Of a DNA stretch of 64,000 bases, positions 1 through 8,421 are shown one piece after another (position 1 is the first letter of the stretch; each line of letters starts with the position of its first letter). The notes below the pieces were generated by a model. That model had not been told where the DNA came from, did not search any database, and saw nothing but the letters and a program-made list of their open reading frames with translations. The position numbers were made by a program, and so were the translations under genes. Source of the stretch: Rhizobium brockwellii. Its GTDB lineage: Bacteria; Pseudomonadota; Alphaproteobacteria; Rhizobiales; Rhizobiaceae. The DNA lies in NCBI RefSeq assembly GCF_000769405.2, contig NZ_CP053439.1:2666001-2730000 (forward strand). Reading direction: 5' to 3'.

Positions 1-1
1 C

Positions 2-409
2 CGGCGCTGGCGGGAAGCGACCGGCCGCGAGGAACTGGGACTGCCGGAATTGTCGGCTGCGCTCGCATCAGGCGATGCCGCCGCCCTCGCCCTCGTCGCC
101 GATTCCGGCCGCGGCATCGGCACCGCCCTTGCCAATCTCGTCAACATCACCGATCCCGAAGTCATCGTCGCCGGCGGCGAAGCCGTCTCCCTCGGCGACC
201 CTTTCCTGACGCCGCTACGCGAAGCGCTTTCCGCCCGGACTTTCCGGACTGCGCCTCCCCTCCTGCCCGATTGGGAGGACAATTCATGGGCCCGGGGTGC
301 GGCCGCGCTGGTCACCCAGAAGATATTCGACTTCGAGTCCTCCGGCGGCATCACGGACATTGCCAATCTCACCGGCGTCAGACCCGTGGACTCGTCGTCG
401 GCAGCCTAA
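2..409 (+). CDS. ROK family protein, C-terminal part (5' end outside window)
   Basis: The frame is open from the window edge and gives the last 135 residues. They include ANLVNITDPEVIVAGGEA and then LTPLREAL, the usual end of ROK (NagC/XylR-type) repressors and sugar kinases, where the helix after the second glycine-rich segment closes the actin-like fold. The N-terminal half lies outside the window, so repressor and kinase cannot be told apart; a HTH domain upstream would decide. The tail after the fold (ITDIANLTGVRPVDSSSAA) is polar and probably disordered. A long intergenic repeat follows, so no co-transcribed downstream gene is evident. Confidence 0.8.
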   Translation, partial: RRWREATGREELGLPELSAALASGDAAALALVADSGRGIGTALANLVNITDPEVIVAGGEAVSLGDPFLTPLREALSARTFRTAPPLLPDWEDNSWARGAAALVTQKIFDFESSGGITDIANLTGVRPVDSSSAA

Positions 410-435
410 TTCAGTCAATGGCGTCACCCACGTTT

Positions 436-568
436 CCTCATTCCTGTGCTTGTCACAGAAATCTAGCCACGACGCATCCGCGCCGTGATTGACTCTGCAA
501 CAACAAGTCTCCCACGCCCAGGGACCTGCGCGCACTGGATCTCTGTGACGAGCACAGAGATGAGGGAG
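436..568 (+). repeat. Dispersed palindromic repeat, copy 1
   Basis: The outer arms are inverted: CATTCCTGTGCTTGTCACAG at the left and a CTCTGTGACGAGCACAGAGATG-type arm at the right. Inside are a GCCAC-GACGC...GCCGTG hairpin and a CACGCCCAGGGACC...GCGCACTGGAT block. The same architecture recurs at 12780-12918 (opposite orientation) and 14594-14727 (same orientation). This copy is the most diverged. It fills most of the 355-base gap between 410 and 764, and I see no gene there. The structure resembles rhizobial intergenic mosaic elements; the exact family name is not assigned. Confidence 0.8.
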
Positions 569-764
569 ATTGTGTTGGCGGTCTCGCTAACCCCGCGCCG
601 CCCTCCAAATAGGACCACGTCAGAGCAGCCTCACGACCGATCGTGCCGCAGATACACTGGCTTACAAAAATGCGGGTTTTCCGACACATCCCTGGTTCAA
701 TCATCGACTTAAATCCCGATACGGCCAACCGGTCGGAAATGGTCAATTCAGGAAGGATGACGAC

Positions 765-1151
765 ATGAAAATGATCCAGGCTATCGCGCTCGCCCTTGTT
801 CTCGGCGGCGCAGCTGCAGCACACGCAGAACAGCCGCTGCAGCGCACCGATCTCATCAAGAACGATATCGACGTGCCCGGCCACGAGGCAGTCCAGGTGC
901 GCGTCGATTTCGCTCCGGGCGTTCTCGCCCTCAGTCACTCGCATCCCGGCGAGGAGATCGCCTTCGTCATCGAGGGAACGCTGGAATACCAGCTCGAAGG
1001 CAGACAGCCGGTTACCCTTAAAGCCGGCCAATCCCTCTTCATTCCATCCGGTGTTGTTCACTCGGCAAAGAACGTCGGCAGCGGCAAGGCTTCGGAATTG
1101 GCAACCTATATCGTCCGCAAGGGAGAGACGCTCGTCGTGCCTGCCAAGTGA
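765..1151 (+). CDS. Secreted small cupin protein
   Basis: The protein has 128 residues. A signal peptide with a likely cut after AHA (about residue 21) sends it to the periplasm. The single cupin barrel shows motif 1 with H58, H60 and E64 (HSHPGEEIAFVIEG) and motif 2 with P94 and H99 (IPSGVVH), so a metal site (two His, Glu, His) is probably complete. Start ATG 765 follows a GGAAGG ribosome site. Substrate is unknown; small periplasmic cupins of this type are often annotated only by fold. It stands alone, about 200 bases before another cupin gene in the same direction. Confidence 0.85.
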   Translation: MKMIQAIALALVLGGAAAAHAEQPLQRTDLIKNDIDVPGHEAVQVRVDFAPGVLALSHSHPGEEIAFVIEGTLEYQLEGRQPVTLKAGQSLFIPSGVVHSAKNVGSGKASELATYIVRKGETLVVPAK

Positions 1152-1348
1152 GTCAGTTGTAGAAACTCGCGTCTGGATCGAGAGCAGCCGCTGCGAAGCG
1201 CTCGCCCCCGAACCTTCAGGACCGCGCCGCTTGCGTGGGAGCGCCGTTTCGCCCTTGCGGTCGCTTTCCATTCACGGCAGCATGGCCATACGGGATGATG
1301 GAATTCGTGTCCCCAGTCATCTGAACCTCTCACATCAGGAGGATTACC

Positions 1349-1876
1349 ATGGCATCGTTGGAGCGGCCGGCCTTTGTCGTCCATTGGAGCGAGATCGAAT
1401 GGCCTGACGACTCGCACTATGACGATGACGACGAACTGATGAGCATTGGTGCGCCTTTCGGACGATATTTCGGCCTGACGAAATTGGGCATTCATCACGA
1501 GCGTTTGCCGCCTGGCCGGCGGACATCCTTTCCACACGCCGAGAGCGCCGAGGAGGAATTCGTCTACGTTCTCGAAGGCGAGCCCGACGTCTGGCTCGAC
1601 GGCCATCTCTATCGACTGAAACAGGGCGATGCCGTCGGATTTCCGGCCGGCACCGGGATCGCCCATAGTTTCCTCAACAACACGCAAGCCGAAGTACATC
1701 TCCTCGTCGTCGGCGAGCGCCACAAGGCCGAGAACCGCATTTTCTACCCGCTCCACCCTCACCGCCGACCGCTGCATAATGATTGGTGGGATGACCATCC
1801 CACCCACGCCCTCGGTCCGCACGATGGAATGCCGGACCTGGTGCGGGAAGCAAAGGGCCGAGGAAACAGCGAATAG
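1349..1876 (+). CDS. Cupin domain protein
   Basis: A cytoplasmic protein of 175 residues. The cupin core runs over about residues 45-125: P62-H63 with EEEFVYVLEG form motif 1, and FPAGTGIAHSF with H106 forms motif 2. The C-terminal extension is rich in His, Trp and Asp (YPLHPHRRPLHNDWWDDHPTH). This resembles the conserved 'cupin domain-containing' proteins common in alpha-proteobacteria. The start is supported by AGGAGG seven bases upstream. The 197-base gap before it shows no gene. No substrate can be named. Confidence 0.85.
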   Translation: MASLERPAFVVHWSEIEWPDDSHYDDDDELMSIGAPFGRYFGLTKLGIHHERLPPGRRTSFPHAESAEEEFVYVLEGEPDVWLDGHLYRLKQGDAVGFPAGTGIAHSFLNNTQAEVHLLVVGERHKAENRIFYPLHPHRRPLHNDWWDDHPTHALGPHDGMPDLVREAKGRGNSE

Positions 1877-1970
1877 ATCAGCCAGGGCGATAGCCGGCCG
1901 CAATGACAGCTTCAGACAAAGCGGATACCAACGCCTGCCCTTCGCAGGAGTCTTTATCGCCGCCTTGATC

Positions 1971-2228
1971 ATGAAGCGAGGGATCAGACTTTGGATATCC
2001 ATCGCAATCGCGAGCTTAGCAATATTGGTTGGGGTGATCTGCCTACACACCTTCGCCGTCGAGCCAAGCTGTCGGATTGATGAACAGGAATGTGTGGGAG
2101 CGACGGCGATTGCGTGGCTCATAGCCTTTATTTGGAGTGCTCCATGTGTTGGATTCCTCCTTAAACTTATCGGCCAAATTCGTGAGGGTAATGTCGCCGA
2201 TGAAAACCGCCATCATATTCGACTGTGA
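1971..2228 (+). CDS. Small two-helix membrane protein (hypothetical)
   Basis: From ATG 1971 the frame encodes 85 residues with two hydrophobic segments (about residues 7-27 and 44-65) separated by a loop containing two cysteines (PSCRIDEQECVG). The tail is charged. The amino acid pattern is clearly membrane-like, whereas the longer upstream extension of the same frame overlaps the cupin gene and reads as noise. A TTG at 1965 is an alternative start, and no good ribosome site is visible. Its last 38 bases overlap the start of the exonuclease gene in another frame, so translation may be coupled. Function unknown. Confidence 0.5.
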   Translation: MKRGIRLWISIAIASLAILVGVICLHTFAVEPSCRIDEQECVGATAIAWLIAFIWSAPCVGFLLKLIGQIREGNVADENRHHIRL

Positions 2229-2814
2229 ATTTCTTTGCCTGGAAGGCTCACAACGCAGATTTTGGTGCGCGGCCCACGATCCCGATCCTGTCATTGCGCA
2301 GATCGGAGCCGTCAAGCTCGGCCTTGAGGGCGAGTTTCCGATCCTCGATACGTATAAATCCTACGTCCGACCCATCGATCGCTTCGGCGAGAGGTATCCA
2401 CTCGATCCTTATTTCACCAATCTGACCGGTATCACCGAAGAGGATATCGACGCCCATGGCGTGGCGTTGCAGGATGCCCTTTCCGGCATCGACAGCTTCT
2501 CGGGCGGCGCCCGGTTTTGGTCGTGGGGCAAGGACGAGCTGAACATGGTGGCCATCAGCTGCTATGTCGCCGGCATTCAGCCTTCCATCCCGGCCCGCCG
2601 CTTCGACAACGCCGTCAAGCTTCTCGTTGCTGCGGGCATGCCGATCGAGGATTTGGCAAAGACGCCCAGCAACAAACTGGCCGACTATTACCAGGTCGAA
2701 CATCCTCCATTGCGGGGACATGACGGGCTCGACGACGCTCTGTCGATATCATACACGCTGCAGCATCTGATGAAGATTGGGAAATTGCTACCCGAGGTTT
2801 TCGACCGAATCTGA
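2191..2814 (+). CDS. DEDDh-family 3'-5' exonuclease-like protein
   Basis: About 207 residues. Exo I is IIFDCEF with D11 and E13, a central Asp lies in WSWGKDELNM (Exo II position), and HDGLDDAL gives the His and Asp of Exo III. These are the metal ligands and general base of DnaQ/RNase T-type nucleases acting on DNA or RNA 3' ends. It is a stand-alone nuclease domain without a polymerase module. Start: ATG 2191 with GAGGG just upstream, or ATG 2200 (MKTAIIFDCEF), which has better spacing. The longer frame from 2137 adds residues unlike the family. Substrate cannot be inferred from context. Confidence 0.75.
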   Translation: MSPMKTAIIFDCEFLCLEGSQRRFWCAAHDPDPVIAQIGAVKLGLEGEFPILDTYKSYVRPIDRFGERYPLDPYFTNLTGITEEDIDAHGVALQDALSGIDSFSGGARFWSWGKDELNMVAISCYVAGIQPSIPARRFDNAVKLLVAAGMPIEDLAKTPSNKLADYYQVEHPPLRGHDGLDDALSISYTLQHLMKIGKLLPEVFDRI

Positions 2815-2832
2815 GGACAGAGAGAGCTTCAC

Positions 2833-3708
2833 CTACCGCGCAAACTTGCGGGCGCCGGCGACGCAGAGGATGACTGCAGCGGTCACGGCGAGCATGGCCC
2901 AGGTCACGGGCTCGTGCAGCAGGGTTGCCGCAAGCGCCAGCCCGAAGAACGGTTGGAGCAACTGCAGTTGGCCGACGGCGGCGATGCCGCCCTGCGATAG
3001 GCCGCGATACCAGAAGATGAAGCCGATCAGCATCGAAAACAGCGAGACATAGGCAAGGCCGAGCAGCGCCGGCGTTTCGATGCCGGAGAAGGTCTCCGGC
3101 CGATGGAAAAGCGCGACTGCGACCGTCACCGGCAGCGACAGCACAAGCGCCCAGGAAATCACCTGCCACCCACCGAGCGTGCGCGAAAGCCTGCCGCCTT
3201 CGGCATAACCGAGGCCGCAGACGACGACGGCCGCCAGCATCAACAGATCGCCGACCGGCGAGGCCGTCAGGCCTTGCGTCAGTGCGAATCCCGCCACCAG
3301 CGCGCTGCCGAGAACCGAAAAGACCCAGAATGCCGGCTTCGGCCGTTCTCCGCCACGGATCACGCCGAAGATCGCCGTCGCGAGCGGCAGCAGGCCGATG
3401 AAGACGATCGAATGGGCTGAGGTGACATGCTGCAGCGCCAGCGCCGTCAGCAGGGGAAAGCCGACGACGACGCCGAGCGCAACGACGGCCAGGGAGAGAA
3501 TATCACCTCGGCTCGGCCGCTTCTCTCTGAAAGCAATCAGCAGGCCAAGCGCGAGGAAGCCGGCGATCGCCGCGCGCGCCACGGTGAGGAAGACGGGATC
3601 GAACTGCATCACCGCCACGCGTGTCGCCGGCAGCGATCCGCTGAAGATCACCACCCCGATAAAACCATTGATCCATCCCGATGCCATACGGTCCATGATG
3701 CGCTGCAC
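2833..3708 (-). CDS. DMT superfamily (EamA) transporter
   Basis: 291 residues with ten predicted membrane helices arranged as two EamA repeats, the second starting near PVGDLLMLAAVVVCGLGYAEGG. This is the usual size and layout for inner-membrane drug/metabolite exporters. It is divergent from a MocR-type PLP-dependent regulator 78 bases away, a common arrangement in which the regulator controls the exporter. The substrate is therefore probably an amine, amino acid or vitamin B6-related compound, which is inference only. Confidence 0.9.
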   Translation of the reverse strand: MQRIMDRMASGWINGFIGVVIFSGSLPATRVAVMQFDPVFLTVARAAIAGFLALGLLIAFREKRPSRGDILSLAVVALGVVVGFPLLTALALQHVTSAHSIVFIGLLPLATAIFGVIRGGERPKPAFWVFSVLGSALVAGFALTQGLTASPVGDLLMLAAVVVCGLGYAEGGRLSRTLGGWQVISWALVLSLPVTVAVALFHRPETFSGIETPALLGLAYVSLFSMLIGFIFWYRGLSQGGIAAVGQLQLLQPFFGLALAATLLHEPVTWAMLAVTAAVILCVAGARKFAR

Positions 3709-3786
3709 TCCTTCATTCTCTCACTCTTATCGGCCAACACGGATGGTCATGACAGTGACAGTCTGATACGATTTTGCGAAACTGTA
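3709..3786. promoter_or_regulatory. Divergent promoter/operator between DMT exporter and MocR regulator
   Basis: The 78-base gap holds GACAGTGACAGTC (direct repeat of GACAGT) and, 20 bases on, an ACTGTAAT that inverts it, giving ACAGT...ACTGT arms. MocR proteins generally bind direct or inverted repeats in such divergent gaps, so this is a good candidate operator. The -10 and -35 boxes are not clear. Confidence 0.4.
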
Positions 3787-5190
3787 ATGATGCAGAAAGC
3801 AATACAGATGAACGAGGGAGGCACACGCGTGGAGATGGTCGTCGCGACGATCAGGCAGCGCATCGCCGGGCGCAACCTGACGCCGGGCGCAAGGCTGCCC
3901 TCCGTCCGGGGGCTGGCCGCGACGTTGAAGCTGTCGACTTCGACCGTCGTCGATGCCTATGAGCGGTTGGTCGCCGAAGGCGCGATCCTGGCAAGGCCAG
4001 GCTCGGGATTCTATGTCGCCAACCAGGCAGCGCCCTTTGCGCTTGCCGAGGCTGGGCCGAAGCTCGACCGCGCAGTCGATCCGTTCTGGATATCACGGCA
4101 ATCGCTGGAGGCAGGCGAAGCCGACCTGAAGCCCGGCTGCGGTTGGCTACCGCCGTCCTGGCTGCCGGGGGACGGCATGCGCCGCGGGCTCAGAACACTT
4201 GCACGCGCCGACGGGCCGGCGCTCGCCGATTACGGCTCGCCGCTCGGCTTGCCGCAACTGCGCCAGCTGATTTCCCGCCGCATGGGCGAACGGGGGATCG
4301 AAGCCTCTCCCGGCCAAATCATGCTGGCCGACTCCGGCACGCAGGCAATCGATCTGCTCTGCCGTTTCCTGCTGGAACCCGGCGACACGGTGCTGGTCGA
4401 CGATCCTTGCTATTTCAATTTCCATGCGCTGCTGCGCGCCCATCGGGCAAAGATCGTCAGCGTGCCCTACACCGCGTCCGGTCCCGATATCGAACTGTTT
4501 GCGCAAGTCGTCGCCGATGAGCGTCCACGGCTCTACATCACCAACTCCGCCATCCACAATCCGACCGGCGCAACCTTGTCTCCTGTTACGGCCCACCGCG
4601 TTCTAAAACTCGCCGACCAGTTCGACCTGACCATCATCGAGGACGATATCTTCGCCGATTTCGAATATACGCCAGCGCCCCGACTTGCCGCCTTCGACGG
4701 GCTCGAGCGGGTCATTCACATCGGCAGCTTCTCGAAAACCCTCTCGGCCTCGGCCCGCTGCGGCTTCGTCGTGGCGAAACCGGAATGGATCGACGGCCTG
4801 ACAGATCTGAAGATCGCCACCTCCTTCGGCGGCGGCCGGCTGACGGCGGAACTGGTACTGAACGTCTTGAGCGACGGCAACTATCGCAAACACATGGAGA
4901 CGCTGAGACAACGGCTCTCCCGGGCAATGAGCGAGGTCTCGGCCAAGCTGAAGAATCTGGGCATAACGCCGTGGCTGGAGCCAAAGGCCGGAATGTTCCT
5001 CTGGTGCCGGCTGCCCGATGGCATCGATGCGGCTGACGTGGCGCGCGCCGCACTGGAAAAGAGGATCGTTTTGGCTCCCGGAAACGCATTCAGCCTGTCG
5101 CAATCAGCGACCAATTTCATGCGTTTCAACGTGTCTCAGACGCTCGATCCAAGGGGGTTCGAGGTGCTGCGCGATATCCTGGCAGAATGA
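3787..5190 (+). CDS. MocR/PdxR-type regulator with aminotransferase fold
   Basis: About 467 residues from ATG 3787. The N-terminal GntR winged helix (residues ~15-80; RLPSVRGLAATLKLSTSTVVDAYERL) is followed by a fold type I aminotransferase domain. The PLP lysine is in HIGSFSKTLSASARCGF; NPTGATLS and EDDIFADFEY also match. Such proteins use PLP or an aldimine as ligand and act on the neighbouring gene, here the divergent DMT exporter. ATG 3790 and ATG 3808 are alternative starts. The longer open frame back to 3427 covers the exporter gene on the other strand and is not coding. Confidence 0.9.
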   Translation: MMQKAIQMNEGGTRVEMVVATIRQRIAGRNLTPGARLPSVRGLAATLKLSTSTVVDAYERLVAEGAILARPGSGFYVANQAAPFALAEAGPKLDRAVDPFWISRQSLEAGEADLKPGCGWLPPSWLPGDGMRRGLRTLARADGPALADYGSPLGLPQLRQLISRRMGERGIEASPGQIMLADSGTQAIDLLCRFLLEPGDTVLVDDPCYFNFHALLRAHRAKIVSVPYTASGPDIELFAQVVADERPRLYITNSAIHNPTGATLSPVTAHRVLKLADQFDLTIIEDDIFADFEYTPAPRLAAFDGLERVIHIGSFSKTLSASARCGFVVAKPEWIDGLTDLKIATSFGGGRLTAELVLNVLSDGNYRKHMETLRQRLSRAMSEVSAKLKNLGITPWLEPKAGMFLWCRLPDGIDAADVARAALEKRIVLAPGNAFSLSQSATNFMRFNVSQTLDPRGFEVLRDILAE

Positions 5191-5280
5191 GGATAATGGA
5201 AGGTGGGCCGTCGCGGATCGGCGGCACTACACTCCACCGAAGCGTTGGTAATTGAAGCAACAGCAAGCGGCTTGTGCCCT

Positions 5281-5299
5281 CTTCTCCCTCGGGGAGAAG
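5281..5299. terminator. Hairpin between convergent genes
   Basis: CTTCTCCC-tcg-GGGAGAAG is a perfect 8-bp stem with a 3-base loop in the 200-base gap between the MocR gene (+) and the receiver gene (-). There is no U-run directly after it on the plus strand, so it is only a weak terminator candidate; it could serve both directions. Confidence 0.3.
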
Positions 5300-5390
5300 A
5301 AATATGCGGCAGCCCCTCGCCCTTCATGAAAGCTTTTTTTGCGGAAACGGAGGACATTGTCCTTTGTCCCGACACCCCCGCCCGCAACCA

Positions 5391-5792
5391 TCAAAACGAC
5401 CGGTGAACCGCCTTGTCGTTGGCAAGACGCGTCACGCAGCCTTCGAGCTTGGCGAGCAGCAGATCGAAGTCGAGCGGCTTCGTCAGATAGTCCGCCGCTC
5501 CGCCGCGCAGGCCGGCCAGCGTGTTTTCCCGGTCGGTCAGTGCCGTCAGCAGGATGAAGGGAATGTTGGAAAGCTCGGGGTGGTTGATCTGAATTTCCGC
5601 CAGAAGCTGGTGCCCATCCATAACAGGCATCGAAATATCGCTAATGACGATATCGGGCCATTTCGACAGGATCATTTCCAGTCCCTCGGCGCCGTTCGAG
5701 GCCTCGAGTGTCTTGTAGCCCGCTTCGCTCAATTCTTCGACGAGCAGGTTCCGGATCTCGACTTCGTCTTCTATGCACAGAACTGTAACCAT
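5391..5792 (-). CDS. Single-domain response regulator (receiver)
   Basis: 133 residues, one receiver domain and nothing else. D9 (with E8/E10) forms the acidic pocket, D52 in VISDISMPVMDG is the phosphoacceptor, T83 and K105 are the conserved switch residues. There is no output domain, so it acts by protein contact (CheY/DivK style). It begins 10 bases after the stop of the histidine kinase gene, so the two are one transcript and surely partners. Confidence 0.92.
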   Translation of the reverse strand: MVTVLCIEDEVEIRNLLVEELSEAGYKTLEASNGAEGLEMILSKWPDIVISDISMPVMDGHQLLAEIQINHPELSNIPFILLTALTDRENTLAGLRGGAADYLTKPLDFDLLLAKLEGCVTRLANDKAVHRSF

Positions 5793-5802
5793 GAGCTCTT
5801 CC

Positions 5803-7548
5803 TTAAGCTGCGACTTGTTGATCCGACAATAGAAACTCTATTGGCAGAAGAATGGTGAATGTTGTGCCTTTGCCGAGCTCGCTCGTCACTTCGACGGTGC
5901 CGCCATGCAGTTCGACGACCTGCTTGACGACGTTGAGGCCGATGCCCGTTCCGGCAATGCCCGTCGCGCTGCGGGCGCGATAATAGGGCTGGAATAGCTT
6001 CGGCAAATCCTCCGCATCCATGCCGATGCCGCTGTCGGAGATGGCGATTTCCACCGTCTTCTCGTCGGCCCGGGCACGAACATGAATGTCAGGCGCGCTG
6101 GGTGAATATTTGACGGCGTTCGAAATCAGATTGGTGAAGACCTGTTCCATCGCGCTGCGGTCGAACGTCAATACATCCGGTATGGGCTCGAGATCGAGAT
6201 GGAACAGATGCGAGCGGCTGAGATGCCACTGTCTGTCGCAGCAGGTGACCAGCAGGGCTTTGAGATCGCCTTCGCTGCGCTTCAGCGTGATCTGTCCGGT
6301 TTCGAGCCGGCCGTTGGCCAGAATGCTCTCCATCAGATCGACCATGCGCACGACCGCGCTTCGGATCACGCCGGCTTTCTCGCGAACGTAATCGCCGCTG
6401 ACGTTGGTGATCGAGCGGCAGAGCCGCTGGGCAGCGGCGTCGATGATGGCGAGCGGCGTGCGAAACTCGTGCGAAGCCATGGCGACGAACTGGCGCTGGA
6501 GCGCATTCACCTGGCGTTCGTGCACCAGCAGGCGATCCAGCTCCTCTCTCTGCCGTTCGATCTCGGCCGTTCGATCGGCCACCATCTCTTCCAGATGGTT
6601 GCGGTGATGGGTGAGCTGCGCCTGGCTGTCCAGCAGGGTCAGCGAGGTGCGATGCAGACCTCGCCCGAGCCAGAAGACCACAGCGATCAGCAGCGCCAGG
6701 CAGCCGAGCCCTGCAGGCGCGATCTGCCGAAGCAGCATGAATCCGGGCAGAATAGGCGGCCACACGAGATAACCGATTGTGCTACCGTCATGGGACGATA
6801 CCGGCACCTGCGCCCGCTCGTCCTCACTTTTCGAGGGCGCGAAATGCAAGCCTTCGAGCCGCGCATAATGGGCGATGCTTTCGGCAGCTTTTCCATCGAT
6901 GAACTTGACCGAGACGGCAATGAACTCCTGGCCCGCCTCGATCTGCATCCTGGCCGAACTCGGCAGAATCGGACGCGCGCTTGTTATCGCCGGCCTGTTG
7001 CCGATCATGATCGTCCGAACCGTAGCCAGGTGGCCAAGCGCTTCGGCGCCGGGCTTTGCAGCCCGCTCGACGAGAGCGGTGCGCATCTCTCCGGCAAGAG
7101 CGGTCATTTCTCGACTGTCGTCGTCACCGAACCGCGGCGGCATGGCATCCGCGCCGTCACGGAAGGCAAACATCAGACGATTGGTATCGTCGAAGATGTA
7201 GGTCCTGTCGTGCCCGAAGTACCGGCTCGTCCACTGGCCGACATTGTCGAGCAGCCATTCATGGTTCCGTTGCTTGGCATAAAGGAAGGCGTCGTCCCAT
7301 TTGGTGACGCTTTCCTGCTCCCGGGGAAGTGCCGCGATCTGCTCTTCCAACCCCTGCCGGACGAAGTCGGCCTGCCGGCGCAGCGAGAGATCATCGACCT
7401 TCACCGCCGCGAGCCACGCAAATCCGCACAGCAACACAGCCGCCGCGCAGGTGAGCGTCACCAGGACGAACGTAATGTGCGATGTGAGCCCGACCTTCAA
7501 TACCTGCAACCTTTTGATGGCGCCCGCTGCCAAGAAATTGACACGCAA
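5803..7548 (-). CDS. Membrane sensor histidine kinase with CHASE4-like sensor
   Basis: 581 residues. A transmembrane segment at ~25-50 is followed by a periplasmic domain to about 265 with the CHASE4 flavour (KWDDAFLYAKQRNHEWLLDNVG), a second membrane helix at ~270-292, a coiled coil (~305-350, HLEEMVADRTAEIERQREEL), then HisKA with the phospho-His near residue 360 (MASHEFRTPLAII). The HATPase has the N box (FTNLISNAVKYSP), G1 (DSGIGMD) and G2 (GTGIGLNVVKQVVELHGG). It autophosphorylates and passes phosphate to the receiver encoded next. The signal is not known. Confidence 0.93.
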   Translation of the reverse strand: MRVNFLAAGAIKRLQVLKVGLTSHITFVLVTLTCAAAVLLCGFAWLAAVKVDDLSLRRQADFVRQGLEEQIAALPREQESVTKWDDAFLYAKQRNHEWLLDNVGQWTSRYFGHDRTYIFDDTNRLMFAFRDGADAMPPRFGDDDSREMTALAGEMRTALVERAAKPGAEALGHLATVRTIMIGNRPAITSARPILPSSARMQIEAGQEFIAVSVKFIDGKAAESIAHYARLEGLHFAPSKSEDERAQVPVSSHDGSTIGYLVWPPILPGFMLLRQIAPAGLGCLALLIAVVFWLGRGLHRTSLTLLDSQAQLTHHRNHLEEMVADRTAEIERQREELDRLLVHERQVNALQRQFVAMASHEFRTPLAIIDAAAQRLCRSITNVSGDYVREKAGVIRSAVVRMVDLMESILANGRLETGQITLKRSEGDLKALLVTCCDRQWHLSRSHLFHLDLEPIPDVLTFDRSAMEQVFTNLISNAVKYSPSAPDIHVRARADEKTVEIAISDSGIGMDAEDLPKLFQPYYRARSATGIAGTGIGLNVVKQVVELHGGTVEVTSELGKGTTFTILLPIEFLLSDQQVAA

Positions 7549-7633
7549 AGGTTGACGGACCGTGAATTATGCGCTCCCGTGCGGGTCTGCGGCAGGTCTC
7601 CCATAGGCATCGCAATCGTTGAAAGAGAAGCAC

Positions 7634-8188
7634 ATGGATGCAGCGGCATCGTCGGGTACATCAGGCATCAGGATCGAGCCGATCGCTGCCGCCCATATCG
7701 ACAGCTTTCATCATGCGCTCGACGTGGTCGCGCGGGAGAAAAAATACCTGTCCATGCTGGAAGCAACTCCCCTGCCGCAGACGCGTGAGTTCGTGATGGC
7801 CATGATTGCAAAAGGCAATCCGCAATTCGTTGCCACCGCTCAAGACCAGGTCGTCGGCTGGTGCGACATCAGCCGGCATTTTTTCCCGTCGCACGCCCAT
7901 CGCGGTAAACTCGGAATGGGTATCCTTCCCGCCTATCGGGGCAAGGGTCTCGGACGCATGCTCATCGAGACCACATTGAGAGCCGCGCAGAAAAGCGGTT
8001 TTGCCAGGGTTGAACTCGATGTTTATGAAGACAACGCCCGTGCTATCGCTCTCTACGAAAAGATGGGATTTGTCCGCGAAGGAATCGTCCGACGTGCGGC
8101 ACGCATCGACGGTCGGTTCATCGATGCGATCAGCATGGCGCTTCTGTTCGACGAGCGCGGCGCGGCGGCTATCGCCGCGAATTCTTGA
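7634..8188 (+). CDS. GNAT N-acetyltransferase
   Basis: 184 residues. The acetyl-CoA motif A is LGMGILPAYRGKGLGRMLIE (Q/RxxGxG/A type) and motif B is VELDVYEDNARAIALYEKMGFVREG, the standard GNAT core. ATG 7634 is chosen because GAGAAG lies just upstream; a TTG at 7619 would add five residues. Substrate unknown. It is divergent from the histidine kinase gene. The 233 bases after it hold no gene I can support. Confidence 0.88.
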   Translation: MDAAASSGTSGIRIEPIAAAHIDSFHHALDVVAREKKYLSMLEATPLPQTREFVMAMIAKGNPQFVATAQDQVVGWCDISRHFFPSHAHRGKLGMGILPAYRGKGLGRMLIETTLRAAQKSGFARVELDVYEDNARAIALYEKMGFVREGIVRRAARIDGRFIDAISMALLFDERGAAAIAANS

Positions 8189-8421
8189 ACGAGTCCAGCT
8201 GACTCCCGCTCATCATTTCCACCGGAAGTTGGAACAAATGCTCTCTCACGCGATTGGTCCGATGCGAATGCGCCGCTATGCATCCGGCTCAGCGAGGAGG
8301 CAGCCATGCACATCACCCGCGCGCTAGCGGCGCCGAATTGACGGCAATCGGCTGAACCGGGTCTTGAGCAATTCCAGGTATCGCGACATGATTGGCGGGC
8401 CTCTTTCGCCCGGCCACTCCC

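Noticed and set aside
410..764. Possible CRISPR-like or insertion sequence structure in the repeated palindromes
   Set aside because: The copies are far apart, composite palindromes without spacers, and no transposase or cas gene is present; they fit intergenic mosaic elements.
3427..3786. N-terminal 120-codon extension of the MocR gene
   Set aside because: It lies antisense over the DMT exporter, has no family similarity, and the natural GntR start is at 3787-3808.
6199..7788. 529-codon plus-strand frame opposite the histidine kinase
   Set aside because: High-GC antisense shadow: no domain, no ribosome site, Arg/Gln/His-rich composition typical of reversed GC-rich genes.
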